From: an uncultured Lachnospiraceae bacterium
GTDB lineage: Bacteria > Bacillota > Clostridia > Lachnospirales > Lachnospiraceae
Assembly (NCBI GenBank): GCA_900557385.1
Contig: USSP01000145.1
Location: 1-5,255 of the forward strand
Length of the DNA: 5,255 nt
Direction of reading: 5' to 3'
Below, piece after piece: positions 1 through 5,255 of this stretch. How positions within the stretch are numbered: position 1 is the stretch's first letter; every line of letters begins with the position of its first letter. Under the pieces are notes generated by a model that was not told where the DNA came from, ran no database searches, and saw only the letters and a program-made list of their open reading frames with translations. The translations under genes and the position numbers were made by a program.

Positions 1-2
1 TA

Positions 3-62
3 GAGGAAATGTTAGAGACTATGTGCGCAGCAGATGAGGCAGAAACGGAGGAGGGCAATTGA
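3..62 (+). CDS. 3' end of an unidentified upstream gene (partial)
   Basis: An open frame enters from the left edge and ends at TGA 60-62, leaving 19 visible codons. The tail is acidic (EEMLETM then ADEAETEEGN) and has no recognisable domain. Its stop overlaps the TTG start of the methyltransferase by 4 nt (TTGA), and the Shine-Dalgarno site of that next gene lies inside this frame, so the two are probably co-transcribed and translationally coupled. In related Firmicutes the gene before yrrM is often mltG or another gene of that cluster, but the visible tail is too short to decide. The other two forward frames are closed by stops within the first 40 bases. Confidence 0.5.
   Translation, partial: EEMLETMCAADEAETEEGN
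47..55 (+). promoter_or_regulatory. Strong Shine-Dalgarno site supporting a TTG start
   Basis: GGAGGAGGG lies 3 nt before the TTG at 59-61 and holds two overlapping GGAGG cores, 7 and 4 nt from the start codon. The next in-frame ATG (77-79) has no comparable site at the right distance. This supports TTG as the true start and the 4-nt overlap with the preceding gene. Confidence 0.75.
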
Positions 63-703
63 TCGCAGATGAAAGAATGATGACTTTTATCCATTCCTTT
101 GATTCCGGGAATCCGCCTTATTTGCATGAGCTTGAGAAATATGCAAGAGAAACCAATGTACCGATCGTCAGACCGCAGATGCAGAGTCTGTTAAAGTTTC
201 TGCTGACCTGGGGCAGACCCATGAAAATTCTGGAGGTAGGAACGGCCATTGGTTTTTCTGCGTTATTGATGAGTGAGTATGCACCGCAGGGGTGTCATAT
301 TACAACGATAGAGAAGTACGAGAAGAGGATTCCTCTGGCAAAGGAAAACTTTAAAAAGGCAGGAAAGGAAGATAGGATCACGCTGTTAGAGGGTGATGCG
401 GTAGAAATCCTGGCTGATATGCAGGAGACCTTTGATTTTATATTTATGGATGCTGCGAAGGGACAGTATATTCACTTCCTGCCGGATATTTTGAGACTGC
501 TGGAACCCGGTGGTCTTCTGGTATCTGATAATATTTTACAGGATGGAGATATCGTAGAGTCCAAATATGCAGTAACGAGACGTAACCGCACGATCCATAA
601 CAGAATGCGGGAATATCTGTATGAACTGACGCATCATGAGGAACTGGAGACAGTAATCCTGCCGGTGGCAGATGGAGTGACTCTATCCACAAAGAAAATG
701 TGA
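59..703 (+). CDS. trmR: SAM-dependent O-methyltransferase, YrrM/TrmR family (tRNA 5-hydroxyuridine methyltransferase)
   Basis: This 214-residue protein has the fold signature of metal-dependent class I O-methyltransferases. The SAM-binding motif I is ILEVGTAIGFSALLM (residues 57-71). An acidic residue follows in TTIEKYEKR (E85), and GDA at 112-114 probably contacts the adenine side. DFIFMDAAKGQY (126-137, D131) and LLVSDN (153-158, D157 and N158) are the expected metal and catalytic positions. No signal peptide or membrane segment is visible, so it should be cytosolic. The B. subtilis relative TrmR (YrrM) converts ho5U34 of tRNA to mo5U34, and the U32 gene 34 nt downstream is the expected partner that makes ho5U, which favours this role over catechol or caffeoyl-CoA substrates. 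The start is TTG, supported by a strong Shine-Dalgarno site; an internal ATG six codons later is the alternative. Family assignment is firm; the tRNA substrate is inferred from similarity and context. Confidence 0.85.
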   Translation: MIADERMMTFIHSFDSGNPPYLHELEKYARETNVPIVRPQMQSLLKFLLTWGRPMKILEVGTAIGFSALLMSEYAPQGCHITTIEKYEKRIPLAKENFKKAGKEDRITLLEGDAVEILADMQETFDFIFMDAAKGQYIHFLPDILRLLEPGGLLVSDNILQDGDIVESKYAVTRRNRTIHNRMREYLYELTHHEELETVILPVADGVTLSTKKM

Positions 704-737
704 CTTTGACTGGAAATATACAGGTCACTGAAAGGGC

Positions 738-1985
738 ATGGTTATAAAAATGAGAAGAGAAAAACCGGAATTGCTGGTTCCTGCCAGCAGCCTGGAGGTA
801 TTAAAAACAGCTGTTATTTTTGGCGCTGATGCAGTATATATTGGTGGAGAAGCATTTGGGCTTCGTGCAAAAGCCAAGAATTTCTCCATGGAAGATATGG
901 CAGCAGGCATTGCTTTTGCGCATGAGCATGGTGTGAAGGTGTACGTGACTGCGAATATTCTGGCGCATAATGATGATCTGGAGGGCGCAAGAGCATATTT
1001 TAACGAGTTAAAAGAGATGAAACCGGATGCATTGATTATTTCTGATCCGGGTATGTTCATGATCGCGAAGGAAGTCTGTCCTGAGATTGAGATTCATATT
1101 TCGACACAGGCTAACAATACGAACTATCAGACATATCTGTTCTGGTGGCAGCAGGGAGCCAGGAGAGTAGTATCTGCAAGAGAACTTTCTCTGAAAGAAA
1201 TCGCCGAAATCAGGAAGCATATCCCGGATGAAATGGAGATTGAGAGCTTCATTCATGGTGCAATGTGTATCTCCTATTCAGGCAGATGCCTTTTATCCAA
1301 TTATTTCACGGGAAGAGATGCCAACCAGGGGGCATGTACCCATCCCTGTCGTTGGAAATATGCCGTGATGGAAGAAAGCCGCCCGGGAGAATATCTGCCC
1401 ATCGAAGAGAATGAGAGAGGAACCTTTATCTTTAATTCCAAGGATCTTTGCATGATTGAACATATTCCGGAGATGGTAGAAGCGGGAATTGACAGCTTCA
1501 AAATCGAAGGACGGATGAAGACAGCTCTGTACGTGGCAACGGTGGCTCGTACCTATCGCAGAGCCATTGACGATTATTTTGAATCCCATCAGAAATATCT
1601 GGACAACATGGACTGGTACAAGGCGGAAATCAGTAAGTGTACCTATCGTCAGTTCACTACCGGATTTTACTTCGGAAAGCCCACGGATGAGGCACAGATT
1701 TACGATAACAATACTTATGTAAACGAGTTTATTTATCTGGGCATTGTGGAGGATGTGGATGCAGATGGTGCAGCCCACATTACCCAACGCAATAAATTCT
1801 GCGTGGGTGACCGGATTGAAATTATGAAACCCGACGGAAGCAATGTAAAAGTGAAAGTCCTCGGCATGAAGACGGACGATGGAGAGAACGTGGAGAGCGC
1901 ACCCCATCCCCAGCAGAGCCTTCATGTGCAACTTACCGAGAAACCTTCTCCCTTTGATTTGCTTCGTGTCGAAAATTCACATTGA
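738..1985 (+). CDS. trhP: U32-family protein, YrrO/TrhP-like tRNA U34 hydroxylation protein
   Basis: This 415-residue protein matches the full-length YrrO/YegQ branch of family U32. The N-terminal barrel opens with KPELLVPASSLEVLKTA and GADAVYIGG (residues 31-37 region). The U32 signature E-x-F-x2-G-[SA]-x-C-x4-G-x-C-x-[LIVM]-S is met exactly at 169-187. Cysteines C177, C184, C200, C204 and C238 are spaced much like the [4Fe-4S] ligands of the U32 protein UbiU, so I infer an iron-sulfur cluster. Residues about 325-412 form the C-terminal U32 beta domain (VGDRIEIMKPDG). Members were once called collagenase-like peptidases, but TrhP/YrrO proteins are needed for 5-hydroxyuridine at tRNA U34, the substrate of the upstream TrmR. 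The start is ambiguous: ATG 738 has AAAGGG only 1 nt away, while in-frame ATG 750 has it 13 nt away and gives an N-terminus (MRREKPELL) closer to relatives. A terminator-like hairpin follows the stop directly. Confidence 0.87.
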   Translation: MVIKMRREKPELLVPASSLEVLKTAVIFGADAVYIGGEAFGLRAKAKNFSMEDMAAGIAFAHEHGVKVYVTANILAHNDDLEGARAYFNELKEMKPDALIISDPGMFMIAKEVCPEIEIHISTQANNTNYQTYLFWWQQGARRVVSARELSLKEIAEIRKHIPDEMEIESFIHGAMCISYSGRCLLSNYFTGRDANQGACTHPCRWKYAVMEESRPGEYLPIEENERGTFIFNSKDLCMIEHIPEMVEAGIDSFKIEGRMKTALYVATVARTYRRAIDDYFESHQKYLDNMDWYKAEISKCTYRQFTTGFYFGKPTDEAQIYDNNTYVNEFIYLGIVEDVDADGAAHITQRNKFCVGDRIEIMKPDGSNVKVKVLGMKTDDGENVESAPHPQQSLHVQLTEKPSPFDLLRVENSH

Positions 1986-2034
1986 CCGTTCTCTATAACA
2001 TACTGTACAATGTTGATAGTTTTGGAACGGTTTT
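1986..2034 (+). terminator. Probable intrinsic terminator of the trmR-trhP operon
   Basis: CCGTTC (1986-1991) pairs perfectly with GAACGG (2025-2030). Inside, CTAT-AACAT (1993-2001) pairs with ATGTT-G-ATAG (2010-2019) with one bulged G and an 8-nt loop. TTTT follows at 2031-2034. The stem starts on the first base after the trhP stop. The T-run is short and there is an internal loop, so termination may be only partial. Confidence 0.5.
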
Positions 2035-2036
2035 CC

Positions 2037-2059
2037 TGTGATATTTTGAAAAAATCACA
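2037..2059. repeat. Inverted repeat TGTGAT-N11-ATCACA, candidate operator
   Basis: TGTGAT (2037-2042) and ATCACA (2054-2059) are perfect inverted repeats around a T4/A-run centre. No T-run follows on either strand at a terminator distance, so a DNA operator is more plausible than a terminator. It overlaps the candidate -35 of the first glnN promoter. The 13-nt gap between TGTGA and TCACA does not fit the 6-nt gap of a CRP site. A similar dyad with TGAT and ATCA ends lies at the second glnN promoter. Confidence 0.3.
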
Positions 2060-2073
2060 AAAATGCATATAGG
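2046..2073 (+). promoter_or_regulatory. Candidate sigma-A promoter of the first glutamine synthetase gene
   Basis: TTGAAA (2046-2051, 5 of 6 to consensus) and TATAGG (2068-2073, 4 of 6) are 16 nt apart and would start RNA near 2080, about 38 nt before the leader hairpin. A weaker alternative is TTGCTT (2077-2082) with TATTTT (2100-2105) at 17 nt. Either choice puts the terminator hairpin inside the leader, as in the second copy. The motif match alone is not decisive. Confidence 0.3.
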
Positions 2074-2117
2074 GTCTTGCTTTTTTGCGAAAAGTAGTTT
2101 ATTTTAATCACAGAACG

Positions 2118-2151
2118 AAGATGTTCCAGATCACCTGGAGCATCTTTTTTT
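2118..2151 (+). terminator. Leader terminator (attenuator) upstream of the first glutamine synthetase gene
   Basis: AAGATGTTCCAG (2118-2129) pairs over all 12 positions, with one G-U pair, with CTGGAGCATCTT (2135-2146) around a 5-nt loop, and seven T residues (2145-2151) follow. This is a textbook intrinsic terminator. It sits 83 nt before the glnN start and more than 100 nt after the upstream operon, which already has its own terminator-like hairpin. I therefore read it as a leader attenuator of glnN, although a backup terminator for trhP remains possible. Its 5' arm carries the AGAACnAAGnTGTTCCA element shared with the second copy. Confidence 0.7.
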
Positions 2152-2233
2152 ATTTCATGGGAAATTCCTATCGAATAAAAGAGATGCAGATCTGAGAACC
2201 TCCATAAACTAAGACGAAAGGAAGAGTTGGAAG

Positions 2234-4336
2234 ATGAGTAACGTGGAAGCAATTTTTGGTCAGAACGTATTCACACTCAGCACGATGCAGGAGCGTCTGC
2301 CGAAGAATGCGTACAAAGAAGTAAGAAAGGTCATGGATCAGGGCGGCGAGCTTTCCATGGCAACTGCAAACGTCGTAGCAAAAGCGATGAAGGATTGGGC
2401 AGAGGAAAAGGGAGCAACCCATTATACTCATTGGTTCCAGCCTTTGACAGGCATCACTGCAGAGAAGCATGATGCATTTGTATCCCATCCCGATGCGGAT
2501 GGCAAGATGCTTACCGAGTTTTCCGGTAAGGAGTTGATTAAGGGTGAGCCGGATGCATCCTCATTCCCCTCCGGTGGTCTTCGTGCTACCTTCGAGGCAA
2601 GAGGTTATACTGCATGGGATATTACCTCTCCCGCATTTATCAAGGAATCCGGTTGTGGCAAAATCCTCTGCATTCCCACCGCATTCTGTTCTTATACCGG
2701 TGAGGCACTGGATAAGAAAACTCCTTTACTTCGTTCCATGGAAGCATTAAGCGAGCAGGCAATGCGTATTGTCCGTTTATTTGGAAATACCACTGCAACC
2801 AAGGTTGTGGCTTCTGTAGGACCGGAACAGGAATATTTCCTGGTAGACAAGAAAAACTATGAGAAACGTGAAGATCTGATCTATGCCGGCAGAACCCTGT
2901 TTGGCGCTCCCGCTCCCAAAGGACAGGAGATGGAGGATCATTACTTCGGCGTTATCAAAGAGCGCGTTGGCGCATACATGAAAGACTTAAACGAGGAACT
3001 GTGGAAACTTGGCGTAACCGCAAAGACCCAGCACAATGAGGTTGCTCCTGCACAGCATGAGCTGGCTCCCATTTATGAGACAGCAAACGTTGCCGTAGAC
3101 CACAACCAGCTGGTTATGGAAGCAATGAAACGTGTGGCATATCGTCACGATCTGGCTTGCCTGTTACATGAGAAACCCTATGCCGGTGTAAATGGTTCCG
3201 GTAAGCACGACAACTGGTCCATTACCACCGATGATGGCATGAACCTGTTAGAGCCCGGTGATACCCCCAATGAAAACATCCAGTTCCTCTTTGTACTGGC
3301 TTGTATCCTGAAAGCTGTTGATACTCATGCAGATTTGCTTCGTCAGTCGGCATCCGATGTAGGCAACGATCACAGACTGGGAGCAAATGAGGCACCTCCG
3401 GCTATCATTTCCGTATTCCTGGGTGAGCAGCTTGAGGATGTGGTAACACAGTTAATCGAGACCGGTATCGCTGATCATGCAAAAGAAGGCGGAAAATTAC
3501 AGACAGGTGTATCCACTCTTCCTGATTTGGATAAAGATGCTACCGACCGTAACCGTACTTCACCTTTCGCATTCACTGGTAATAAATTTGAGTTCCGTAT
3601 GGTGGGTTCCGCTGACTCCATTGCCAGCCCCAACACCACCTTAAATGCCATTGTTGCAGAGGCATTCTGCGAGGCTGCGGATATTCTGGAAAAAGCAGAT
3701 GATTTTGATGTAGCCGTACACGACCTGATTAAACAGTACCTGACAGAGCACCAGAGAATTATCTTCAATGGCAACGGTTACTCTGATGAATGGGTTACTG
3801 AGGCGGAGAGACGTGGTCTGCCCAATATCAAATCCATGATTGAGGCGGCAAGCACACTGACTACTCCTAAGGCAGTAGCATTGTTTGAGAAATTCCATAT
3901 CTTCACCAAGACCGAGTTGGAGTCCCGTGAGGAAATTATTTATGAGACTTACGCGAAGACAATCAATATCGAGGCTCTGACCATGATTGATATGGCAGGA
4001 AAGGACATCATTCCTGCAGTTGCAGCATATACCGGAGAGCTGGCAAATACCGTAGTGACTGTAAAAGAAGCCGGCGCACCTGCCACAGCCCAGACAGAGC
4101 TGTTGGTTGAAGTAGACAGTCTCCTTGCCGAGGCTAAGAAAGCTCTGAAACATCTGGAGGAGTGCACAGTCCATGCGAACAAGATCGAGAATGCCAAGGA
4201 AAGAGCTTTCTACTACAAGGATGTTGTAGATGTTGCCATGACTGCGTTAAGAAAGCCCGTCGATAAACTCGAAATGCTCGTAGACAGCGACATCTGGCCC
4301 ATGCCTACCTATGGAGAGCTGATGTTCGAGATCTGA
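2234..4336 (+). CDS. glnN: Glutamine synthetase, type III (GSIII), copy 1
   Basis: This complete 700-residue enzyme has the size typical of type III glutamine synthetases (about 700, against 440-470 for type I). It makes glutamine from glutamate, ammonia and ATP in the cytosol, probably as a dodecamer. Family landmarks in order are FPSGGLRATFEARGYTAWD (111-129), GPEQEYF (196-202), NEVAPAQHE (268-276), GVNGSGKHDNWS (318-329), GNDHRLGANEAPPA (377-390) and NRTSPFAFTGNKFEFR (440-455), which together supply the metal, glutamate and ATP sites. The C-terminal part (about 560-700) is helical and charged, as expected for the type III extension. ATG 2234 is preceded by AAAGGAAG with about 9 nt spacing. 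Two in-frame TGA codons in a row end the gene (4334-4339). It sits behind a leader terminator and ahead of a second GSIII gene in the same direction. No key motif looks damaged, so it should be active. Confidence 0.97.
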   Translation: MSNVEAIFGQNVFTLSTMQERLPKNAYKEVRKVMDQGGELSMATANVVAKAMKDWAEEKGATHYTHWFQPLTGITAEKHDAFVSHPDADGKMLTEFSGKELIKGEPDASSFPSGGLRATFEARGYTAWDITSPAFIKESGCGKILCIPTAFCSYTGEALDKKTPLLRSMEALSEQAMRIVRLFGNTTATKVVASVGPEQEYFLVDKKNYEKREDLIYAGRTLFGAPAPKGQEMEDHYFGVIKERVGAYMKDLNEELWKLGVTAKTQHNEVAPAQHELAPIYETANVAVDHNQLVMEAMKRVAYRHDLACLLHEKPYAGVNGSGKHDNWSITTDDGMNLLEPGDTPNENIQFLFVLACILKAVDTHADLLRQSASDVGNDHRLGANEAPPAIISVFLGEQLEDVVTQLIETGIADHAKEGGKLQTGVSTLPDLDKDATDRNRTSPFAFTGNKFEFRMVGSADSIASPNTTLNAIVAEAFCEAADILEKADDFDVAVHDLIKQYLTEHQRIIFNGNGYSDEWVTEAERRGLPNIKSMIEAASTLTTPKAVALFEKFHIFTKTELESREEIIYETYAKTINIEALTMIDMAGKDIIPAVAAYTGELANTVVTVKEAGAPATAQTELLVEVDSLLAEAKKALKHLEECTVHANKIENAKERAFYYKDVVDVAMTALRKPVDKLEMLVDSDIWPMPTYGELMFEI

Positions 4337-4340
4337 TGAA

Positions 4341-4466
4341 GCAATGCAATCATGTAAGGAATTCCCTGTTCATGCTCGCATGAGACAGGGAAGTTCCTTA
4401 CATGATTATAGTGCGAAGCACGCGACCGAGAAGAAGCACGAAGTGCGTATTCGAGGTTGGCATTGT
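4341..4466. other. Possible multibranch structured element (RNA or palindromic DNA unit)
   Basis: GCAATGC (4341-4347) can pair with GCATTGT (4460-4466), the last pair being G-U. That would enclose the 27-bp hairpin, which abuts it with no gap, a small hairpin GTGC-GAA-GCAC (4411-4421), and a stem CGACC/GGTTG (4423-4427 with 4455-4459) that abuts the closing helix. Within the last stem, opposed GA/GA (4428-4429 and 4453-4454), GAA/TTC pairing and a second GCAC-GAA-GTGC hairpin (4436-4446) follow. No open frame of note covers the stretch. I do not recognise a named RNA family. A dispersed REP-like repeat is the main alternative. Confidence 0.4.
4348..4407. repeat. 27-bp near-perfect hairpin downstream of glnN copy 1
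   Basis: The arm 4348-4374 pairs with 4379-4407 around a CTCG loop. There are 27 Watson-Crick pairs, interrupted only by two single bulged G residues (4384 and 4393). It begins 11 nt after the first stop. No T-run follows (ATAGTGCG comes next), so it is not a standard intrinsic terminator. It may protect the mRNA 3' end, block read-through by another means, or be part of a dispersed palindromic element together with the hairpins to its right. Confidence 0.75.
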
Positions 4467-4498
4467 GCAGTAAATTATAAAAAATTTAAAATTCCCTA

Positions 4499-4527
4499 TT
4501 GATTTTTTAAAAACAATCAGTTATGAT
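4499..4527 (+). promoter_or_regulatory. Sigma-A-type promoter of the second glutamine synthetase gene
   Basis: TTGATT (4499-4504) and TATGAT (4522-4527, 5 of 6 to consensus) are exactly 17 nt apart. An A/T-only stretch at 4471-4492 just upstream could act as an UP element. RNA would start near 4534, about 27 nt before the leader terminator. The -35 lies inside an A/T dyad TGATT-N10-AATCA (4500-4519). This is the best promoter in the window by eye. Confidence 0.6.
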
Positions 4528-4560
4528 ATGCCTAACAAGTGAATAAACGAGTTAAAGAAC

Positions 4561-4596
4561 AAAGGTGTTCCAAAAGTATTTTTGGGACACCTTTTT
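4561..4596 (+). terminator. Leader terminator (attenuator) upstream of the second glutamine synthetase gene
   Basis: AAAGGTGTTCCAAAA (4561-4575) pairs with TTTTGGGACACCTTT (4580-4594) over 15 positions with one G-U pair and a GTAT loop, and the T-run ends at 4596. It lies between a good promoter (4499-4527) and the start codon at 4669, with no gene between promoter and hairpin, so it must act on the leader transcript of this gene. The A-rich loop side and T-rich far side also make it a possible weak terminator on the minus strand. Confidence 0.8.
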
Positions 4597-4668
4597 GCGT
4601 ATTCAAAAGTTTTACCGGGTATGCAGGGAAAATGAAAAAGGAACATATAAGGAAAGCGAGGAAATAAA

Positions 4669-5255
4669 ATGAGCGAATTATTAAACGTGGAAGACATTTT
4701 TGCATCCAAAGTATTTACTGTTGCAAAGATGAGAGAAAGACTTCCTAGAAAAGTATTCCAGGAAGTAACCAGAGTCATGGAACATGGCGGTGAGCTGTCA
4801 ATGGCAGCAGCAGATGTCGTTGCAAAGGCTATGAAGGACTGGGCTGTTGAGAATGGTGCAACACACTACACACACTGGTTTCAGCCTCTGACAGGCATTA
4901 CTGCTGAGAAGCATGATTCCTTTATTACACATCCTGACAGTGAAGGCAGAATGTTAATGGAGTTCTCTGGTAAAGAGCTGATCAAGGGTGAGCCTGACGC
5001 ATCTTCTTTCCCTTCAGGCGGACTTCGTGCCACCTTTGAAGCAAGAGGATATACAGCATGGGATATTACTTCTCCTGCATTCTTAAAAGAATCCGGATGC
5101 GGCACAATCCTTTGCATTCCTACAGCATTCTGTTCTTATACAGGTGAAGCACTTGATAAGAAGACTCCGCTTCTTCGTTCCATGGAAGCATTAAGTGAGC
5201 AGGCACTCCGTATCGTAAGATTATTTGGCAATACAGAGGCAACCAAGGTTACAGC
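4669..5255 (+). CDS. glnN: Glutamine synthetase, type III (GSIII), copy 2, cut by the window end
   Basis: An open frame starts at ATG 4669, with GAGG (4658-4661) 7 nt upstream, and runs to the right edge without a stop: 195 codons, about 28% of a GSIII. The start reads MSELLNVEDIFASKVFTVAK, three residues longer than copy 1 in the MS-NVE region. FPSGGLRATFEARGYTAWD, CIPTAFCSYTGEALDKKTP and LRSMEALSEQ are identical to copy 1. By hand I count 33 differences in 192 aligned residues, about 83% identity, mostly in the first 55 and in 60-95. The ATP- and glutamate-binding motifs lie beyond the edge, so activity cannot be judged. It has its own promoter and leader terminator and is therefore probably expressed independently of copy 1. 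Its codon choice differs from copy 1 (prolines mainly CCT, threonines mainly ACA). Confidence 0.95.
   Translation, partial: MSELLNVEDIFASKVFTVAKMRERLPRKVFQEVTRVMEHGGELSMAAADVVAKAMKDWAVENGATHYTHWFQPLTGITAEKHDSFITHPDSEGRMLMEFSGKELIKGEPDASSFPSGGLRATFEARGYTAWDITSPAFLKESGCGTILCIPTAFCSYTGEALDKKTPLLRSMEALSEQALRIVRLFGNTEATKVT

Noticed and set aside
1293..1931. A 212-codon minus-strand open frame opposite trhP
   Set aside because: It lies wholly within a well-supported U32 gene, has no recognisable domain or ribosome site, and is explained by the codon use of the real gene.
738..1985. The U32 protein as a secreted collagenase
   Set aside because: There is no signal peptide, the cysteine pattern suggests an iron-sulfur protein, and the neighbour is a tRNA wobble methyltransferase.
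2187..2194. The 8-bp palindrome CAGATCTG in the first GSIII leader
   Set aside because: It is short and perfect but without a counterpart in the second leader; chance is a sufficient explanation.
1986..2233. GlnR/TnrA box (TGTNAN7TNACA) or the cyanobacterial-type glutamine riboswitch
   Set aside because: TGTACAATG and TGTGATATT were checked and do not meet the box; no match to the riboswitch core was seen in either leader.
3641..4174. A 177-codon minus-strand open frame opposite glnN copy 1
   Set aside because: It is antisense to conserved GSIII sequence, and its translation is a cysteine-rich string without family resemblance.
4348..4407. The 27-bp hairpin as an intrinsic terminator of glnN copy 1
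   Set aside because: No T-run follows the stem on the plus strand, so it was listed as a structured repeat instead.
4521..4778. An 85-codon minus-strand open frame across the second leader
   Set aside because: It spans a terminator hairpin and the start of copy 2, and shows no start context or domain.
1..5255. CRISPR arrays, tRNA or rRNA genes, insertion sequences, phage or defence genes
   Set aside because: No repeat-spacer pattern, cloverleaf, transposase frame or related coding sequence was seen on either strand.

Overview
The window suggests a low-to-mid GC Firmicute of the Lachnospiraceae type (Clostridia). This rests on A/G-rich Shine-Dalgarno sites, a TTG start inside a translationally coupled operon, the protein sequence style, the yrrM-yrrO-like gene pair and the use of type III glutamine synthetase. 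The genus cannot be fixed from the sequence alone.

Region 1 (1-2034) is the end of an operon. A 19-codon tail of an unidentified gene overlaps by 4 nt the TTG start of a class I SAM-dependent O-methyltransferase (YrrM/TrmR family). A U32-family protein (YrrO/TrhP family) follows after 34 nt. In Bacillus subtilis this pair makes 5-methoxyuridine at tRNA position 34: TrhP-type proteins hydroxylate U34 and TrmR methylates the product. A long imperfect hairpin with a short T-run directly after the U32 stop probably ends the operon.

Region 2 (2035-4340) holds a complete 700-residue type III glutamine synthetase (glnN). Its leader contains a strong intrinsic-terminator hairpin between the likely promoter and the gene.

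Region 3 (4337-4668, 332 nt without a gene) is rich in structure. It has a 27-bp near-perfect hairpin and two small GAA-loop hairpins, and a short helix could close all of them into one multibranch fold. Beyond that lie an A/T-rich tract, a clear sigma-A-type promoter and a second terminator hairpin upstream of the next gene.

Region 4 (4669-5255, cut by the window end) is the first 195 codons of a second type III glutamine synthetase. By hand count it is about 83% identical to the first in protein, but its codon choice differs.

The most interesting signal is that the two synthetase leaders share a plan: an A/T dyad flanked by TGAT and ATCA near the promoter, then the element AGAACnAAGnTGTTCCA entering a terminator stem, then 73-83 nt to the start codon. 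The 5' terminator arm is conserved although the two 3' arms differ, and it can form a competing GAAC-N6-GTTC hairpin. I infer transcription attenuation or antitermination of nitrogen assimilation, possibly by an ANTAR-type regulator. No regulator gene is visible here.
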